Source: Sphagnum magellanicum
Taxonomy: Eukaryota; Streptophyta; Sphagnopsida; Sphagnales; Sphagnaceae
Reading direction: 5' to 3'
Length of the DNA stretch: 64,000 nt
Assembly: GCA_021904315.1 (NCBI GenBank)
Contig: CM038914.1
Coordinates: 9,734,001 to 9,798,000 of the forward strand
Of this stretch, positions 48,601 to 61,381 are shown piece by piece. Position 1 is the stretch's first letter; every line of letters starts with the position of its first letter. A program made the translations under genes and the position numbers. The notes below the pieces were generated by a model. The model was not told where the DNA came from, searched no databases, and worked only from the letters and a program-made list of their open reading frames with translations.

Positions 48601-49570
48601 TCAAAGTCAATGGGATTAATGGTTGCTTGTCATGATGAAAGTCTATGGCATTGTGAGTGGAGAATCACAAGGTGTTGAAGACTTTCTTCTATTCGATTGT
48701 GGTTGTTGGCTCTACTTCTAAGAGTAGCTAGCTCCACCCATACCCTCTTATTTGGGCCTATAGTCATGTATATGACATTCAACATAGTGTACCATTATTT
48801 CTCAATTCCCACCCATAAACATGAAAATGGTGATAGCATTTTCCATATGAGATGAGAGGTCACTTAAAATCAATCACTTAGGCTAGGCATTATAGTTGAC
48901 TAATTAAAAGTAATAATTATATTGTGCAATGTTTTTATGAGCACTACATCTTGTATATATTTATTAGCCCATGCTGCAAGTATTGACTCAAATCAGCATA
49001 AAAAAGCTATATATATATATTCTTAAATGTTATATTTTATTCAAAATATGTTGTGCAAGCCATTGCCGAGCTACTCTACAGGAAAGAGAGACTATGGAAT
49101 GATCAAGGAATGAGGACTAGTTCTCATTTGGTTTAGGGTTTAGGGTTCACATTGACACTTGCTGAACATTCTTCATTTATGTTCAATTTTGGAACTTCAT
49201 GGAATGTTTCCTATTTTGATTGTTGCTGCTTTGAACTTGCCATAAGGAGCACAGCCATTCTGAGATGAGGCAATTGTTTAGCTTGTAGCTTGACGATTGC
49301 AATCGGCAAGGAGTTGTCATTGTTCCAACATAGGGAGGAGTGTATGTTCCCACACCTTTGTGGGTGATTTCTTTCTCATATTCAAATGCTGTTCATTGGT
49401 TTCCAGGCTCAGCTGGGTTTATGGTCTGTGTCTCCAACCAGGGATATTTTTTTCCCAATTTTGCAAGGTTGAAAAAATTGGCAATTTTTTTTGTTCCTTT
49501 TTTCTCCCAAAACTAGCAAATTTAGGTGAAATTAGATTACTCTGGAAACACAGATTTGGTCCAAAATTTT
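45681..49570. other. Intergenic DNA, no gene seen
   Basis: Less AT-rich than the left half of the window, but no frame has recognisable similarity. A possible old retroelement end lies near 45700-46230, without diagnostic motifs. Confidence 0.45.
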
Positions 49571-49687
49571 TGTTGTGATGTTTGTTGTTAGTAACAAAAT
49601 CAAGTGCTGTGATTTTTGTTGCTAATAAGAAAATCAAGTACCCATGCAGGGTACTTGATTTTGTTACTAACAACAAACATCACAACA
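49571..49687. ncRNA. Perfect 35-bp foldback with a duplicated left arm
   Basis: The left arm 49571-49605 is an exact inverted copy of the right arm 49653-49687. A second, imperfect left-arm copy (about 49606-49641) sits in the loop and can pair with the same right arm around the CCCATGCAGGG turn. A transcript could adopt two competing hairpins. It could be a young microRNA-like locus or the scar of a small foldback transposon. No transcription evidence is visible. Confidence 0.45.
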
Positions 49688-50924
49688 CTAAGTATTCTGA
49701 GTTTGTAGCTAAAAGCCACACATGGGCAGAGGAGATTGATTGAGATCATACCATGCAGCCCATGTTTGAGGAGGAGATTGATTTCATGCCACTGCGGTGC
49801 AAACATCACCCAGAACATGACATACTGGCCTGTTTTTGACTACGGGTGGATGGATGGAGCTGCTCTTATATATATCAAAACTTGTTCTCTGATTTTCTAA
49901 GAACAGCGGTTATGAGATCAAAGAACCACCGCCCTGATAACCCAGCCAGGGGTTTCATGCTGTCTTGGATGACACCCGCACAACACCTGTATTCACTATT
50001 CACCTGGGATGACTATTATACATATTTTGGGTGCTAACTAATAGGCCTGTTTCTCATGCTGGCTTGATATCAGGTTTCACCTTTGTAACCTATCCTGTGA
50101 AGGATATGTCCTGTAGGTGCATAGTTAGGTAGGTTGGATAATAGGTAACTACTAGGCAAGTAAATGCATATAGATGGTTTGTAGTTCATACATCTGTAAA
50201 GGCTAGTGGGCTGTTAGTAGGTAGGTAGTAAAAGCAAATGCTCATCTAACCAGCATGATTAGCTAAGGAACTGGAACACAACGAAAAAAAGTTTCCTGTC
50301 CACCCACCATCCATCATCCCTCATGGTCTGCTGGTGGGCTGTTGGTTCACTGAGAGTAGGCAGTTGGATATGGAATATAACTATGGTGTGAATGTCCAAA
50401 TGAGGAAGAAACACATCATCTAGACGGCCCCTAAAGCTGGTTCCGCACTAAAGAACAGGCTCACAGGATATTCCCAAGTGTGCCTTCACTGGATCAAAAA
50501 TAGGAATTGCTAACATGTCTATTGAGCAGCAAAGGGCCACCTAGTTTCATGAGATTTCCACCAAAGGCTCACAATGGAGATTCCTATATTTTTTACTATC
50601 AGGAATGAAATGGAGCTTACTCCGAACTGCACACAGCTAAACGCAGTACACACTGGAATTCCAAATTCAAGACATTTTCCATTTAGTGCAAATATCCTGT
50701 TATGGATCCTGGTCCTGCTGAGCCAATGAATAAGAATCAATGGAAGGTGCCAACAAAGGCATGTTAATTTGTGACCTATTGTTTATCATCACTTTCTAAT
50801 CTCAGAATCCTCTACCATGGTGTGAACTACCCCTGAACACAAAGTTTACAAAATCGACATGGTGGTGGTGGGGAGTATTGAAGGCGTACCGAGATCTGTT
50901 GGAGTGTGATGCAAAACTGTTGTC
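49688..50924. other. 3' flank of the MCTP gene
   Basis: No coding similarity is seen. It includes the presumed 3' untranslated region of the leftward MCTP gene next to 50925. Confidence 0.45.
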
Positions 50925-53900
50925 TTATAGAATGCGGTCTGATTGTGAGGGTAACCTTTTGAAAAAGTTCATGGGTACAGCAGGCAAGGGGTCACGAAAC
51001 CTTGGATGTCGCAACACATACACACCCAACAGCACTGCAACCACTTGGAAGGGTGTCACATAGAGGATAATTGCTGTAATCAAACAAAAGGTTATGAAGA
51101 TTGCAGTTGCCCTGCGCATACCAGCAACAAGCACACGCAGTTTTTCCAATCAGACGTTGGTCCAATGTTGCAATGTAAATCAAACACAGATGAGAGTGAG
51201 AGGAGAATGATAGTTGTTGTACCTCGGGTCTCGCCAACTGAGAAGAGCATGTAGACGCTCTCCCATTGTGGCAAGTTCACCAAGTGCATTCTGGATTCGA
51301 CCAGCAACACCCCGTAGCCTTTCATACCTTCTTCTCAGCACCTGTACATTTTCTCAAAAGTTGTCTTCAGGAAGGTGTGCAGAACATTGATTTGAATATA
51401 AACTCAAAGATTGGATTAAAAGAACTGAAGTTCATTAGCAAGAAGGATCTGTTGCTTGGCCAAGGATATAAAACTGATTACACCTTAAAAATTGTCTGGC
51501 AATAGTGTGGAGTTACTGACCTCTTGAGCCCTGCTGGCTGGGACAACATTGAATTCTTCCTCCAGTTCATCGAGATCACCAATGTGCTCACCCTGTGAAA
51601 GCTTGGCATCCATGAAGGGAGGTGCTCGGGAACGGAAGCGATAGTTCCAGGCCCCAATCAGGAACATGTAAAGAAAAACTGTCGGGAGCAAGAGCTCAGG
51701 GTACCACACAAGAATCAACAGAAGGATATGAACGAGCACTGTTGTGACTGGGCTTTTCCAACTGCAAATGTCTGAAAACCAGTTCATCACAGCCATAACA
51801 CCATTGAGCACACCCTGCACACAGGAAAAAGGAGAAACCCTCTCTGCATTTTAGTGTATCTGATGAATTGAAGTCAATTATACTGTACCCTCTAGGAAGG
51901 AACTTTCTAGCATTAGCACCCAATTTAGTGGAAATGTCTGAAAGCACCGAGATCATTCTCTACAGGTAAAAATACAAATATTAGCTCACAAGTCCACAAA
52001 ATCACACCATGATACGAAAATAGTTTGCTTTGCTCCTTCGCATACTCCACCGCTCTGCTTCTGTGTCAAGCATAAATTGAACAACCTCTTGCCTTAATGG
52101 AGGCTCAGATCTCATTAGTCTCAAAGCCACTATGTTCATAGCAGCAACTCGCAAGCTTTCCAACTGCTTTGCATCAAGAGGGTAGAAGTAATGCATTCGT
52201 GGCAACTGTGGCTGCAGGTAAGCAGACATAAGATTCAATGTAGAGGCACATGATAGCCGTACAGCCAGCTCCACCTCCCCCATTTTCTTCACACCCTGGG
52301 GTGTGACCACCAGCAATGGGTATGCATTGGTATAAACACGGTCACTCTCCAGTGTTGACAGACGAATCCGTACTTTGCCAACAGGAAGATCCTTAGCACC
52401 AGATGGCTTTTGATCAGGTGCCAGGAGATTATATGTATGGCTGCAGAATCAATTACAATAAGGTCAGGTTATGCTGCACACTGCTATAGGGATCTTCCAT
52501 TCCTCAAGATCAAGACTATGCCCAAAAGTCTCCTGACATGCCTGCTCTTGGTTTCACTTAAAGGCCTGAGTTTGCAAGGCCACAAAGAAATTTCTACTTG
52601 TGGGACACTACAAGTGATTTGAGAAAGATCATTCCATTGTGCCTTTTGGAAGCCTGCCTGCATATGAGCTAGATCAACAGCATAAAATTGGCCATGAAGA
52701 AATAGCCACACATAGTCAGTATCAATATGTTGAGAGAAGGTAAGTATGAGAGAAAGTGTCTGAGACTTGAATTTGGAACCCCAAGTCTAAGCCATGGACA
52801 TACCGATTGTCAAATACACCAACAGTCAGAACAGTACAAGGATCATCAACCTCCCATGTATACTGTTCATTCCAGCGAGGATTAAAGCTGTCAAAAATGG
52901 TGCGTGTTCTAATCCACTTTGGCCCATATTTTGCAACACAGTAAGCATCAGTACTCCCACGACTGTCCTTGGTGGACTTCATTGGGAGTAGGTTGTTGGC
53001 CCCATGGATGCCCAACTCCAATACACCCAACGAAGGTTTCCAGAGTCGCTTAGCACTTGGACGTGTGCTGCTAAGGTAGTTAGAAGACTCATCCATGACG
53101 TGGTACCCTCCGTCAAAGCAGAGTCGCAGGTGGATTCGCCCTAGAAATCCCCCACCTTTTCCAGGCTCCTTTTCCAGTATATACCACCTGGTTGGTAAAA
53201 AAATGATATTGAGTATGTTCTTGATTCTCTCCTATAGTCACTGTGAAGTGGAGAATTGCTTGGAATAGAGTGACAGACATTGTGATTCAATCTTCCATGC
53301 AAAAGCACATCTCACTAAGAGGGAAAAGGTAACTCAAACAAAATGTGAATGGTATTAGTATGAAAGAGTAAAAGGATCACCTTGAAGCAACAGGACGGCC
53401 ATCAACACGACTCTCAATACTGCCAAGAGGGATCCGCACATGACCCAAGATATCCTCCTGCAGAAAGAATTGATCTTAACTCAAAATATTATTAAGTGAC
53501 TTGAAATTATAGGGGGAACAACCAACCATTCCAGTACAAGTTGATGAAATCCATTTCACACCGTGCAATGATGAGGCACAGCACATTATCAGGGCGGAAT
53601 GCACAAGCTTGATGCAAAACCAGAATTCTTGTCTATCCACACTTACTTTGCCACCAATTCTGTCTTCCACGAGAATGTGCAGTAGGTCATCAAAAGGCTC
53701 TGAAACAACAAACATTAAGTCTTCATTCCAGAAAGGGCTGGCACTCCTCACAGTAGCAAATCGTGATCTCAAGGTTTGGTAGGGAGGCACATGTACCTTC
53801 ACATACTGGACACAAAACCACCATCCAGACATTGACTTAAAGCAGTGTCCCAATCCAGAAAACTTGCTTGCCTTCCCTAAACATAGTCTATAGCAACATT

Positions 53901-56900
53901 TGCACCTCAAACTACAAGTGAACAATCAAACCCTGAAGATATGGTCAATCCTCTCAAGATGTGTCCAGTTTGTCATCATGTTTCTCTTCAGTTAGTGAAG
54001 ACATGATAAGACCTGACACCATAGAGGTGGACTAAATTCTCTCAATCCATGAATCTTGTTGCAAACTAGTCTTTATCCCTAAAATATTGTAGCATAAGGT
54101 TGAACACGTACAGGTTCAGGCAACCGCCCTTTGTCAAATGGGACTAGATCTTGAGCTTCAATGATAGTCACTCGCAAGTACCAGAGCTTTGGTGACAGGT
54201 ACACCTTTGAACGAAACTGCGCATGGCCACCAGTGTCAGACTGCCAGGCCTCAGGAAATGCTTCATCTGCCTGTGTGCCCCACCAGATTGCAACCAAAAT
54301 CTGCCCTGAAATGCCCAGAGAAAGCAAAGGAAAGTTTAGAAAGATGGGAAAAGTTCACTTCAAGGAGCAGGAGAGAATTGGTGATTGTATACAGGAGAAA
54401 ATATGTACGGCTGGCAAATTGACCAGACCCTAGTTTCTGGTTTAGTAAATTCCTAAAATTGTTGCCCTGGAGCAGATAAAGACCTTAATGTTGACTCAAA
54501 TGGCTCTTCATAGTAGGATTCAGCAAGCCTCAGCAGATCTTTCTGGAGCAGCTTCACAGTTGAGGATTCTTGATCAGAAATTCCCTCCTATGTGTACAGC
54601 TAGTTCACTTCTATTTCATAACAATGCCCATCAAGCAAATCATGCTTGATGTGCTTGATGAGCATTAGAGTTCTCAGGGAGTACCTCTAACTCTTCCCTT
54701 TCCATTTTTTGCCTCCAGCTTATACCACTGTGGGGGCAGTGGGCTCTCAGGAGGCTTCCGTTGTGGAACTTCAGATAAGTCAAACATGAGCCCTCCAAGA
54801 AAATCATCTGCTGAAGCCTTATCCTGGAGAGACAACATCAATGAACCATCTGTCAAAAAAAGAATTGCTGAAAGAGAGCAGCACAGGATCCATCAAAGCT
54901 CAGCTCAGGCTCTATATAGTGGAATCAGCATTTGCAGATCAGACCACTCATGCTTTATTTGTTTTCAAGAAGAGAGCATCATGCATTTTTTAAGACTCAG
55001 GAGCACCTTGCAAATTGTGGGTCAGACCACCATTAAGTAGACTGCTAGATGTCACCAACAGTGCTGAAGACACTGGGCAAGGACCAGGTCAACCAGTCAT
55101 CGAAAACCCTGGAGCTCCTCAGTCCTTTGTATTCAGGCACCACTTATGGTGGTCAGAAACTGGGAAAGGATGTGATCGCCCTGTGGGTGAATTGACAATG
55201 ATTCACACTTGTCTGCAGGCAGCGAACCTGTTTTCTTCTTCCTTATGGGATTGACCAACATCAGTTGTTTTCCATAATTGCAAAAAGAGGAGCAGAGTAT
55301 TACCGCATCCCAAACTGAAAGTTCAAGCGTTCCCCCATGAATTTTATCTCTCCCCACTGCAAAGACCTGGTTCCATTCTGGATTGAGCTCCTGTGGGATG
55401 ATCCTGCTCTGCGTTTTGACTGCTCCGACTGTCAATCTCACATACTGACTCACACAGCAAAAAATTCAAGGAAAGGATTAGTTGAGAATGTTTTAGGTCA
55501 AAGACACAATGTACTTGCATGATATTATATGTTGTTTTACAGCTATAAATGGTCAAGAAAGGTTCCAGTTCAAGATGCATTCACAGAAAAGGCCAGCATG
55601 GTGTCCATATATCCAGAAGACTTAGCCAAAAGAATACTTAATTTGAATGGTACATACTGGATCACTTCTTAAATTAGCATCTCTTGGCAGGAGATCACGA
55701 GCCTTCACCACCCGAACAAAGAGATAGGACATCTGCTCCACAAGGTCATAGTGCGTTTTGTAATCCACTGCTTTTCCCAAATCTGGATTTGTTTCCTTGA
55801 CTGTGAAATCTGCCTCAGGAAGAGTTCTAGGGATTGGCCTAAGGAGTTCTGGCTGCTGGTCTGCCCTTGCTATCCTTCTGAAGTCCCTGGGCATTTCCCC
55901 TCGTCCACCACCCCCACCCATGACTCCAGGATGCTCCCTGGCCATTCCTCTTTCTTCTCTTCCCCCACCTCCACCTCCTTTTGCTCCCTCTTTGGATGCC
56001 TCTTTTCGTCCTTCATTTGGTGCCTCTTTTGGGGCTTGCTTTGTTACTTCCTTTGCTACTTCTTGTACTAATTTTTTCTGTTCTATTTTTGTTTCCTCCT
56101 TCTCCTCCTTCTTCTCCTCCTTTTCCTCCCTCTTCTCCTCCTTCTTTTCCTCCTTCTCCTCCTTCTTTTCCTCCTTCTTCTCCTCCTTCTTTTCCTCACT
56201 TTTTCCCTCTTTGGGTGGCAGAGGTGGTAACTCCATTACATACCAGATCCTTAACCTACAATGCAGCCATGGTTCAATCACAAGTCGAGTCAGTGCTCTC
56301 AACAAAGGCAGTGATTTGTTAAGTCCTATTGAATATGACTTACAGGGTTTGGATACCAAAAACCCACCCATGCTTAAACAGAATGCACAGATACAGGACC
56401 AATTCACAGAGTGGTGGAATTCACAACAATTGCAAATGGGGGACTGGAAGTGGTAGAATGCACATCATGTGCAAAACAATTGTGATGTACAGTAGTGGCT
56501 ACATCTTCAGTATTTACACCCACATTCCTAATACAACCAAAAGCCAGTTGTCCTCCCAAGAACACAATGCAAAGTAATCAAAATCTTACTGTGCTAGTGT
56601 TTGCACTATCCTGTAAATTACAAGCATTCCACGAGCAGCACTGGTTTCATAGCAACCAACAACACAAAACAGACTCGAACTGGCAATACTCAGAAAACAG
56701 CAATAACTAAAAGTTCTTCGTGCAAATAAGTAGAGAGTTCGCTGCCTGAAAAACCCCTCTCAGAAATATAGCAGCTACCCATAGAAAGATTTGATGTGGT
56801 GATGGCAACCAGCCAAGCCATCTTGACAGATGGCTGTGGGGCGGGGAGAAACATGGTGGAAACAAACAGCTTGAGCTCTGGATAACAAAGAAGACTAGAA

Positions 56901-58205
56901 TATATACTTTGCCCAATTTTGCATCTTATGAGCAGAACTGGAACGATGGGTGTGTGGAAGAAGAGAGAGAAACACTCACCCTAAGTCACCTTTGATGTTA
57001 GAGAAGAGACCTCGTTTCTGCAATGGATACCATCTCACATCACTTGGAACGTTGGAAGCCAGGATGACAGGAATGACAACCTTTCCTAAGAAACTGCTCC
57101 GCCTTCCGGTACCACTTCTTCGCTCATTCTGAACATTGATCTCCAAATCTCCAGGCATTGACGGATCCGGTATGGGAAACTCAAACTGCACAATTTCAGC
57201 AGCAGAAGAAGACTAGTACACAATCAATCAATCCATCCATCCATTCATATCCTATAAGTGATATATACCTCAACCAAATTCTTGATTGCTATAGCTAGTC
57301 ATTCAGACACACAAGAAAGGGGAAGAAGAAGACTGATGCATGAGGTATCAGAAGACAAGGAGCTTCCAACCTTTTCATTCCATGTTGGATCCAGGCTTTT
57401 AGGTATCACTCTGGTCCTCTTCCGGTTGTTATCATAGTCCAGCTGCAGCGGCAGGCAGAAAAAAGAAAAAAACTGGAAGTTGTTATTACGCTGTTTGGAA
57501 GCTATAACTTCAGTAGTAGCGAGGAGTTTGCAACCTCCGATCATTGTTTTTTTCCTCTATTAGAACCACCAAACAAGCCATTGTAGAGAAAGAAAGACAG
57601 TTCTACTATTGCAGAAGAAAGACGGTTCTATTGACAGTTCTATCGTTGCAGAAGCAAGACAGTTCTAGTATTACTTGGCGACGATGCGGAAGACGATGTA
57701 GTCCTGATACAAAGACACGATAACATTTCTTCCTATTTGTCTATTGTAGACTAGTCATTGCTGAACAATACAACGTCGTCACAGAGCTTCTTAATCCTAG
57801 CGTCGGCGACGACGACTACGGCAGAGCTTTCCAATGCTTAGTATTCCGTCACCCCCCGCACAAGAGCAACACAATAACACAATAACAAAACAACAACAAC
57901 AATCGTGACCAAAATACGTCTCCAAATTTCCCGCTGCAGGCAGATTCAACAAGAAGCTCAAATAGATATCCAGTTTCGCAAAACCAGTTCCATATTCATC
58001 AGAAGGAAGGTAACACGATGCCAATCGCAAACAAACAAACAAACACAAAACAAACAGACAAAAAAAAAAACACGTGAGCAACAACAGAAACAAAGAAACT
58101 ACTACGCACCACGCAATAAGCATTGGACGAGCCTTCTCCATCTTTCGGCATTAAAGCTCTTGCAGACGTAATCTCCACAATAAGCTTCCGTTCACCCGAA
58201 GCCAT
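50925..58205 (-). CDS. Multiple C2 domain and transmembrane region protein (MCTP), 14 exons
   Basis: Fourteen exons join in frame to 1032 residues: 58205-58110, 57442-57371, 57185-56980, 56255-55658, 55444-55304, 54823-54685, 54305-54112, 53805-53647, 53457-53381, 53187-52804, 52440-52008, 51814-51521, 51341-51223, 51111-50925. All introns are GT-AG. C2 domains lie at about 5-125, 300-410, 458-565 and 614-755. A C-terminal PRT_C region (about 760-1032) has two hydrophobic hairpins, near 855-892 (LVHILLLILVWYPELLLPTV) and 972-1003 (ATAIFITFCLITAIILYV). It ends FFKRLPSQSDRIL, like other plant MCTPs. The QADEAFPEAW signature before C2C is present. By family it is an ER-anchored tether whose C2 domains contact plasma-membrane lipids, often at plasmodesmata, and it can affect trafficking of signals. 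Residues 140-186 are almost all Glu and Lys. The start is the first ATG in frame with C2A (MASGERKLIVEI). Confidence 0.93.
56095..56215 (-). repeat. Coding purine-rich microsatellite (Glu/Lys tract of MCTP)
   Basis: On the gene strand this is a run of GAG/GAA/AAG/AAA codons within exon 4. It encodes an EEKK-type repeat between C2A and C2B, at about residues 145-186. The plus-strand frame over it, rich in Ser/Pro/Phe, is an antisense artefact. Confidence 0.9.
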
Positions 58206-58269
58206 ATCTGTAAAGTCCCCAAATCTTGCTCACTCACCTTCTCTTCTCACTGCAAAACTATTTTTCTAT

Positions 58270-58274
<5 letters not shown>

Positions 58275-58309
<35 letters not shown>
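58275..58309 (-). promoter_or_regulatory. GA microsatellite in the MCTP 5' leader or promoter
   Basis: About 17 CT units on the plus strand read as GA on the gene strand, 70-104 bp before the MCTP ATG. GA repeats bind plant BPC-type GAGA factors, so a promoter-proximal role is possible but not shown. Confidence 0.5.
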
Positions 58310-58313
<4 letters not shown>

Positions 58314-58711
58314 ACGTCTCTGTCTCTCTGTGCTTCTCTGCGTCTGCTTCTCTCTCGCGGCGGAAGAAGCTGGTGTCTCCCTCGCCACAGCGCCCTGCAA
58401 CAAATAAAAAACACACAGAAGACACAGCCCCAGGAAGATAATGGTGAAATTGTACGAGAGAAAATGGGTCCGCGCCAACCCCCCACATTTGGCCTTCATT
58501 ATTATTACTGTCTGGACCTGCCTGACCCCCCCTCCCCTCTTGATTGGAGCTCAGCCAGCTGCAGACAGGGACCGAGGGGGTGGAACCGTGGACCGTCCGT
58601 TGGCACTGGAGAGGGAGGGTGGCGGGGGGAAGGTTTAGTAAATTCTCTCTAAGGATTTTTCTTTTTGTTTTCCTTTTAAATAATTTCTTTCCAGCCCTTT
58701 TTTTGGGTTGG

Positions 58712-58712
<1 letters not shown>
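58310..58712. other. MCTP upstream region
   Basis: More GC-rich than the surroundings, as expected for a promoter or leader. The open minus-strand frame of 178 codons over it has no recognisable similarity and looks fortuitous. Confidence 0.45.

Positions 58713-58744
<32 letters not shown>
58713..58744. repeat. TA microsatellite
   Basis: Sixteen TA units about 0.5 kb upstream of the MCTP start. Confidence 0.85.
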
Positions 58745-58747
<3 letters not shown>

Positions 58748-58920
58748 CTCCACAAATTTATATTAAAAATTAAAAGTGCTAAAATTATGTGTTTTAAAAG
58801 TGCTAAAATTATGTGTTTTTTGAGATTTTCAGATCTCCAGATTCCCATATTTGGTTGAAGTAAGTGGCTAAAAAATACAGAAAGGATAAAAGATTATTTC
58901 TTTTTTAAATACACATTTAA

Positions 58921-58988
58921 TGTATAGCCAAATTTGGCTAACTCTTCATATGGATGATCACCACTTGGTTATATCACAAAAAAACCAC
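58921..58988 (+). repeat. Dispersed GCCAAATTTGGC-type repeat, copy C
   Basis: TATAGCCAAATTTGGCTAAC is followed by ATATGGATGATCACCACTTG and then TATCACAAAAAAACCACC. The AGCCAAATTTGGCT core is a perfect 14-bp palindrome. It lies about 0.72 kb upstream of the MCTP ATG. Confidence 0.65.
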
Positions 58989-61014
58989 CCGAAAAACATA
59001 TTTGAATCTAATTCCGAAGAGGTTTCTATTATTATTTTTTTTTTAAAAACAGCTTCTCGTCAACAAATTGTGCACAAATTGCCTCACATTTTTCTTAAAT
59101 TGCTCCAACAAGCGGAAATATTTTATGATATTTCCAAGCCACACGTTCAACACACTCCCCGGTGTGTTAGCCAGTCAGTCAGTAGTTGATGAGACATCCG
59201 TTCAAAGGTCGGTCGGGTATGAGAAAAGTCCTTGTAGGCAATGGACAAAACCAATAGCCAAATTTTTTGACACCATTTGATTTGCAATAGCCGCTTTTAA
59301 GTGTACTTCTTCTTTTGAGCTTTGAATTGTTTCAAACTTTACAAAGGAACTTGCAAAAGGCCCCATTTAAGGTACTACGTACACTTTTTGAGAGAGAGAG
59401 TTTTGTTACATATATTTTCTTTTTGTTTCTTAGGATTTGGCATCAATTGACCCGTCCATTTGGAGAGATTCGGTGGAATTTGTAGGCAAACCACAATGAC
59501 TTTGTTAGTTTGAGAATTCACACATTGCCGGACCATTGCTTCAGATGAGTTAGTTGTCTTTTGTTAGCTCCATTATTCACTACGTACTCGCAAAAGGGGT
59601 GGCTCCAATACCTTAATAAAAGGTATGGGGTTCTTTTGAGAGATTTCCTATATCCTCAATAACCCCCGAATCTATGTACTTTGTGAACAAATTGCATGTA
59701 TTGTTCAACAAAGTTTTTGCATTTGGTGGATGGATGTTGCCTACATTGTGAAACTTACGAGTTGAGTTGACGAACCCCCAAAAAAAAAAAAAAAAAAAAA
59801 AATTATCAAACTCCAAATTTGGCTTTTGTTTTTTTCTCAAAGAATAGGGAGGATGGCACATGCCACAAAGCTTCTTATTGTGGGTGGGACCATAGGACAA
59901 ATCATTTCCTATGAAAGGGTGGCCACCCCCCCCCCCCCCCTCCTCCCCTCCTCTCGCCTTGCTCCCCCCCCAAACCTCTTTCCTTTCTCCTGGCCTCAAC
60001 ATAGCTGCTCAATCCAAAAGTGCAGCCTGCCCTGCCAATTTGAGGATCTCCCAAAAAAAGGAAAAAAAAATTAAAAAAGAAAATTGTTTTGTCTCTATTA
60101 TCACAAATAGTCACATGTAAGCACACATTCCAAAGACAAAGAGAATGTTGATAAATAAACAATCCTTATGTTAATAATTCTTATGAATTTAGAGCAACTA
60201 CATCAATGCCATACAAAACATATTTTGGAAAGAACATAATATTTCTCTGTTGATTGGGATCAATAAATGTCATTTGGGTTAGTAAATTTATACAAATCAA
60301 TATATCAGGTGGTTGTTAAACAAATTTCATAATTCTAGTGACGATAATCTCATTCGATTGAGCTGGTTTAGGTGGGATGGGCTATAGTCATAAGTCGTAC
60401 AAAAAGACAATTCCAAACTCTAAATTTATTAGAGGTTGATTTTAAATCAAATTTTTTAAAAATAAACATTTTATAAGTTGTAATGGTTTAAAATGTCCTT
60501 ATAGATCCTAAGATATTGAAAGAGAAACAAATTATTATTATTTTTTCAATGTTTTTTGAAATCTTTGTGTTCTTTCAAAAAAAAATTTGAATCTTTGTGT
60601 CTTTCCAATTTCAGACACATGTTTACATGTAATTTCATACAAATGTGAATATGTGTCATTTCCTTTGAATATGTTGAAAATTATTTCAAGAAATTATCAT
60701 GTTTTCTTTTCTTTTTTGAGATTAAAATAATTTTCAATAAAAATTTCTCTCTTAAATACCTATTTGAAGGATTTAATCCCCATTTGCTTAGTTGATTTAA
60801 TGTTTATCCACCCTAATTGCTTCCAAATTTTCAATGAATTAAAAACATGGATGACAAATTAAATCTCCCCTTGGATGATAATTGGGCAATATTTTGTACA
60901 ATTTGAATCCTATGTATATCTGAAAATAACAAAGTTTTCAAATGTAAACCCTTTTTTTTTGTTTTTTTGGAAGTGCATAACAAAGCAGAACCCAAATTAA
61001 ATATGGGTATAGAA
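58989..61014. other. Intergenic DNA, no gene seen
   Basis: It contains a poly-A run (about 59778-59801) and a poly-C run (about 59927-59940). No coding similarity is seen. Confidence 0.5.
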
Positions 61015-61156
61015 TCTTGGAACTCAGCATTAAATGCACGAAGTTCGAAAATATTCATAGCTGTACTACACGTAGCAACAGCAATGATTGGTTAAAGGCA
61101 ACAAGTAAAAAATTTTAAAAGGTAAGATGAACTTCAGATTTGGCCAAATTTGGGGG
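61015..61156 (-). repeat. Dispersed repeat R2, partial copy 3
   Basis: GGAACTCAGCATTAAATGCA, GAAGTTCGAAA and GGTAAGATGAACTTCAGATT parallel AAACTCAGCATTTAATGCA, AAGGTTCAAGA and GACGAGATGAAACTCAGTTT of the copy at 62461-62766. It is in the same orientation as that copy. Confidence 0.5.
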
Positions 61157-61381
61157 GGGGGGAACACGCAAATTCGGATGAAACCTAAACAACGAGTGAG
61201 AGTTTTGTTCCTCTGGCAAAAAGTTGGCATTTTTAAAAAATGATCCCCAAAAAAAAATTATTAGTGTTTATTGGGTTTCCTAGTTGCCCAATTTCCCCAC
61301 CCCAAATGCCAGATTTTTGTGTTAATTTTGAGTAGGTAATGAACAATATATAAAGATACACTAATACTTTGCTTTAATTTT

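Noticed and set aside
49132..49145. Interstitial telomere-like TTTAGGG repeats
   Set aside because: Only two units are present, which is common by chance in AT-rich plant DNA.
55797..56456. A 219-codon plus-strand frame rich in Ser, Phe and Pro
   Set aside because: It is the antisense of the Glu/Lys-coding part of MCTP exon 4 and has no independent similarity.
58312..58848. A 178-codon minus-strand frame upstream of MCTP
   Set aside because: It spans the GA microsatellite side and a TA microsatellite that yields an IYIYIY run, has no domain, and looks fortuitous.
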